Assembly (NCBI RefSeq): GCF_900167945.1
Contig: NZ_FUZA01000001.1
Coordinates: 372,001 to 436,000 of the forward strand
Length of the DNA: 64,000 nt
Source: Dyadobacter psychrophilus
GTDB taxonomy: Bacteria; Bacteroidota; Bacteroidia; Cytophagales; Spirosomataceae
Reading direction: 5' to 3'
In this document: in pieces, positions 61,889 through 64,000 of the stretch
How positions within the stretch are numbered: the stretch's first letter is position 1
How the letters are laid out: every line of letters starts with the position of its first letter
Notes under the pieces: model-generated
What the model was told of the DNA's origin: nothing
Database searches by the model: none
Seen by the model: the letters and a program-made list of their open reading frames with translations, nothing else
Program-made: the position numbers and the translations under genes

Positions 61889-62542
61889 ATGCCTAAAATC
61901 AGTATCGGACTAGTAGAAGACAATCCCACAATTGCCTCGGATTTATGGGAAAAATTGTCTCTGAGCGAAGACATTGAACTTACGCTGAAGGCAATTAACG
62001 GGAAAGACCTTTTTAAGAAATTGGCCCATACTGCACTGCCCGAAGTTTTCCTGATGGACATTGAAATGGCTGAAATGGACGGGATCACCACCACGCGTTT
62101 GCTGAAAGAAAAATATCCGTCCGTAAAAATCCTCATCCTGACAATGTTTGATGATGATGCCAAACTTTTCGAAGCAATCAAAGCGGGTGCATCGGGCTAT
62201 CTCCTGAAAGACGAAAAGCCCCATAAGATCATCAATGCCATATCAGAAGTGCTGGAAGGTGGTGCACCGATGTCGCCTTTAATGGCCGCCAAAACGTTGG
62301 ATCTGCTTCGCCAGGGATCCAATGACATTCAGATCCAGTCAGTTTCAAAATCGGCGGAACTTACTTTGCGTGAAAACGAAATACTTGAATGGCTGGTGCG
62401 CGGGCTTAATGTGCGGCAGATCAGCGAAAAACTTTTTGTTTCCGACAAGACCATCCGCAAACACCTCGAACACATTTATCAGAAGCTTCAAGTAAGGGGA
62501 AGCCGCGAGGCGGTCGCGAAGGTGATCGGAAGAACTTATTAG
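61889..62542 (+). CDS. NarL/LuxR-type response regulator, candidate master of the TACGTCA regulon
   Basis: 217 residues. The receiver domain has the acidic pair 'LVEDN' (10-12), phospho-acceptor Asp 57 in 'VFLMDIEMAEMDG' and the Lys in 'GYLLKDE'. The HTH LuxR domain (about 150-215) contains 'LTLRENEILEWLVRGLNVRQISEKLFVSDKTIRKHLEHIYQKL'. It pairs with the kinase upstream. Its promoter carries the palindrome found at the promoters of the toxin operon and the PKD/YD lipoprotein, so I infer that it binds this site and regulates itself. It overlaps the convergent kinase-TonB gene by four bases at the stop codons. Confidence 0.93.
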   Translation: MPKISIGLVEDNPTIASDLWEKLSLSEDIELTLKAINGKDLFKKLAHTALPEVFLMDIEMAEMDGITTTRLLKEKYPSVKILILTMFDDDAKLFEAIKAGASGYLLKDEKPHKIINAISEVLEGGAPMSPLMAAKTLDLLRQGSNDIQIQSVSKSAELTLRENEILEWLVRGLNVRQISEKLFVSDKTIRKHLEHIYQKLQVRGSREAVAKVIGRTY

Positions 62543-64000
62543 TCAAATGTTATCGCAGCGATCGTTCTCACCCGTACGCTGCTTCCGGCTGTTCTGCCCG
62601 GGATCCAGCGGGGCATTGCTTTTATAAGCCGGACTGCTTCTTCGTCGCAGCCATAGCCCAGGCCTCTCACCACCTGTACATCTTCTCTGGTCCCGTCGGC
62701 ATTTACCACAAATGAAACGCGCACGGCACCGGAAATAAATGAGCGCGATGCGGCTTCCGGCATCTGCATATTATTGGAAACCCAGCTTTCCATTGCCAAT
62801 GATCCTCCCGGGAATCTCGGACTTTCTTCTACTACGTGGTATACCGCTCTGCTATCGGTTTTAGGCTTCTTTACCGTGACTGCAGCATTCTTAACCGGAA
62901 GTTTTTTCCTGGGTTTTTCAACAGGTTTAACAACAGTTGGGGCAGGATCTTCTTTTACAACAGGCTTAGCCGCAACAACCGGTATCGATGGCGGCGCTTT
63001 CACTATCGCTGGCTTGGGATCTCTGGTTATCAAAACCCATGAAAGTCCGCCAATGACTGCGGCAGATGCGAGTGCAATCGGTATAGCATAGCTCTTCTTT
63101 TTTTGCGGAACGGGTTCAGGCTGTGGCTTTGGCTCCTCTTTGATGACTTCCTTCACAGGCTCTGGTATTTGTGGCAGGATCTTGGTCTTTTCATCCAGTG
63201 CCACAGGCTTTGGTTTCGGTGCTTCTGGCTTCGGCATAACCTTCGTTTGCTCGTCCATTACAGCAGGCTCGCCGCCCCGCAGGATCGTGTAAAGCTGATC
63301 TACGGTTTTCACCCTGTTTTGTGGACTTATAACCAGGCACGCATCAATCATCTTCTGATACATTTCCGGCAGCCCTTTCAGATCAGGGATAAAATCGAGC
63401 GCCATTACTCTTTTCATATATTCAATCCTTCCCGATTCCGTGGCAATGCTGATGTCGTCCGAGCGGAATGGGAGTTTTTTACCATTAAACCAAACATAAA
63501 TGGCAAGGATACCGAAGCTCCACAAGTCTGCATTGGGTCGCAGTTCTTTTGCTTCCCATTGTTCGGGCGCCGCGTATGCATACGTGCCTGCGCCGGTGAC
63601 ATTGGTAACATAGGATTTATCATCAACTGTTGCCCTGCGGCTTATGCCAAAATCGGTGATTAACGGAATAAAAAAACCCCGTCTTTCCACAACCAGGATG
63701 TTCGACGGTTTCAGGTCGCTGTGAATGATCAGCGGTTTCAGTTTGTGCAAATAGGAAATACCATCCAGAAGCCCTTCAATAAGCTTGTTTTTTTGCCCGG
63801 TGGTCAGGGTGTGGTTTTTTAGTAATTGTGCAAGATTTCCATGCTCGTAATATTTCATCAATGCAATGTCGTGTGTCCCTATGCCGGGCAATTTGATCCG
63901 GCGACAATCCATATATCGGGCAATATTCGGATGTTCCAATTGCTTAACCCTTTCATACTCACTCAAAAGGCTAAATTCCTCCATACCCGGCACAACCTTG
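62539..64000 (-). CDS. Ser/Thr protein kinase fused to a TonB C-terminal domain (N-terminus cut by window edge)
   Basis: At least 487 residues; the frame stays open to the window edge and the Gly-rich loop and Lys-bearing strand are missing, so the ATG at 63993 is internal. Kinase motifs: 'IIHSDLKPSNIL' (HSD in place of HRD, a non-RD kinase), 'ITDFGIS' and 'AAPEQW'. A proline-rich linker, one transmembrane helix ('AIPIALASAAVIGGLSWVLI') and a second Pro/Lys-rich stretch follow. The last ~85 residues are a TonB C-terminal domain ('GAVRVSFVVNADGTREDVQVVRGLGYGCDEEAVRLIKAMPRWIPG'). The topology puts the kinase inside and the TonB domain in the periplasm. Ser/Thr kinases control type VI systems in other bacteria (PpkA); a role here is inference. 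Confidence 0.88.
   Translation of the reverse strand, partial: KVVPGMEEFSLLSEYERVKQLEHPNIARYMDCRRIKLPGIGTHDIALMKYYEHGNLAQLLKNHTLTTGQKNKLIEGLLDGISYLHKLKPLIIHSDLKPSNILVVERRGFFIPLITDFGISRRATVDDKSYVTNVTGAGTYAYAAPEQWEAKELRPNADLWSFGILAIYVWFNGKKLPFRSDDISIATESGRIEYMKRVMALDFIPDLKGLPEMYQKMIDACLVISPQNRVKTVDQLYTILRGGEPAVMDEQTKVMPKPEAPKPKPVALDEKTKILPQIPEPVKEVIKEEPKPQPEPVPQKKKSYAIPIALASAAVIGGLSWVLITRDPKPAIVKAPPSIPVVAAKPVVKEDPAPTVVKPVEKPRKKLPVKNAAVTVKKPKTDSRAVYHVVEESPRFPGGSLAMESWVSNNMQMPEAASRSFISGAVRVSFVVNADGTREDVQVVRGLGYGCDEEAVRLIKAMPRWIPGRTAGSSVRVRTIAAITFD

Overview
The window looks like a chromosomal segment of a Bacteroidota bacterium, most likely a Cytophagales/Spirosomaceae member of the Dyadobacter type. 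The evidence is a SusC/SusD pair with its own ECF sigma and FecR anti-sigma factors, a giant secreted protein with a type IX secretion (T9SS) C-terminal domain, many lipoproteins, and promoters of the Bacteroidota form (TTG, about 20 nt, TAnnTTTG). I saw no rRNA, tRNA, CRISPR array, transposase or phage integrase.

Left part (1-13 kb). After the tail of a cut-off gene comes a leftward operon for a PaoABC-like periplasmic molybdenum aldehyde oxidoreductase (2Fe-2S, FAD and Mo subunits). It is followed by a PQQ dehydrogenase that is broken by a frameshift. Next is a block of small redox or secondary-metabolism genes (cupin, SnoaL-like lipoprotein, metallo-beta-lactamase fold, AraC regulator, double CMD protein), then DUF1905, DinB and ketopantoate-reductase-like genes. 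A short-chain-dehydrogenase scrap lies between two of them.

Middle part (12.4-37.1 kb). An ECF sigma/FecR/SusC/SusD locus carries an M14 carboxypeptidase and a PQQ sugar dehydrogenase-cytochrome c in the same operon. It is followed by GH2, a PNPOx-like protein, GAPDH, an AraC regulator and a DUF2383 protein with a clear terminator. A second molybdenum oxidoreductase operon (isoquinoline-1-oxidoreductase type, with a di-haem cytochrome) is divergent from an AraC paralogue of the one at 8.5 kb. Then come a Tat-type carboxylesterase, a lipoprotein, and an RsbQ-like hydrolase translationally coupled to a PAS histidine kinase.

Right part (37.4-64 kb). A 5-kb T9SS repeat protein sits downstream of a 1-Cys peroxiredoxin, an SQR-like flavoprotein and a small barrel protein. 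The most interesting region is 44.9-64 kb. An 11-gene leftward operon (59.1 to 46.8 kb) encodes an outer-membrane barrel, two proteins sharing an unknown domain, an OmpA-family protein, two PKD lipoproteins (one with a beta-propeller), a PAAR spike tip, an Rhs toxin with a Tse6-like tail, a Tsi6-like immunity protein, an unknown protein and a DUF4123 effector chaperone. Around it are a PKD/YD lipoprotein, a T4-type lysozyme without signal peptide, a PAS-LuxR regulator, a soluble histidine kinase, a NarL-type response regulator, and a Ser/Thr kinase fused to a TonB C-terminal domain.

Three near-identical palindromes (TACGTCA-nn-TGACGTA) lie at the same position relative to three promoters: that of the PKD/YD lipoprotein, that of the toxin operon, and that of the response regulator. 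This suggests one regulon, probably run by the response regulator itself. I infer a regulated toxin-delivery module that uses type VI-like cargo parts and an envelope complex I do not recognise. No sheath, tube or baseplate genes are in the window.
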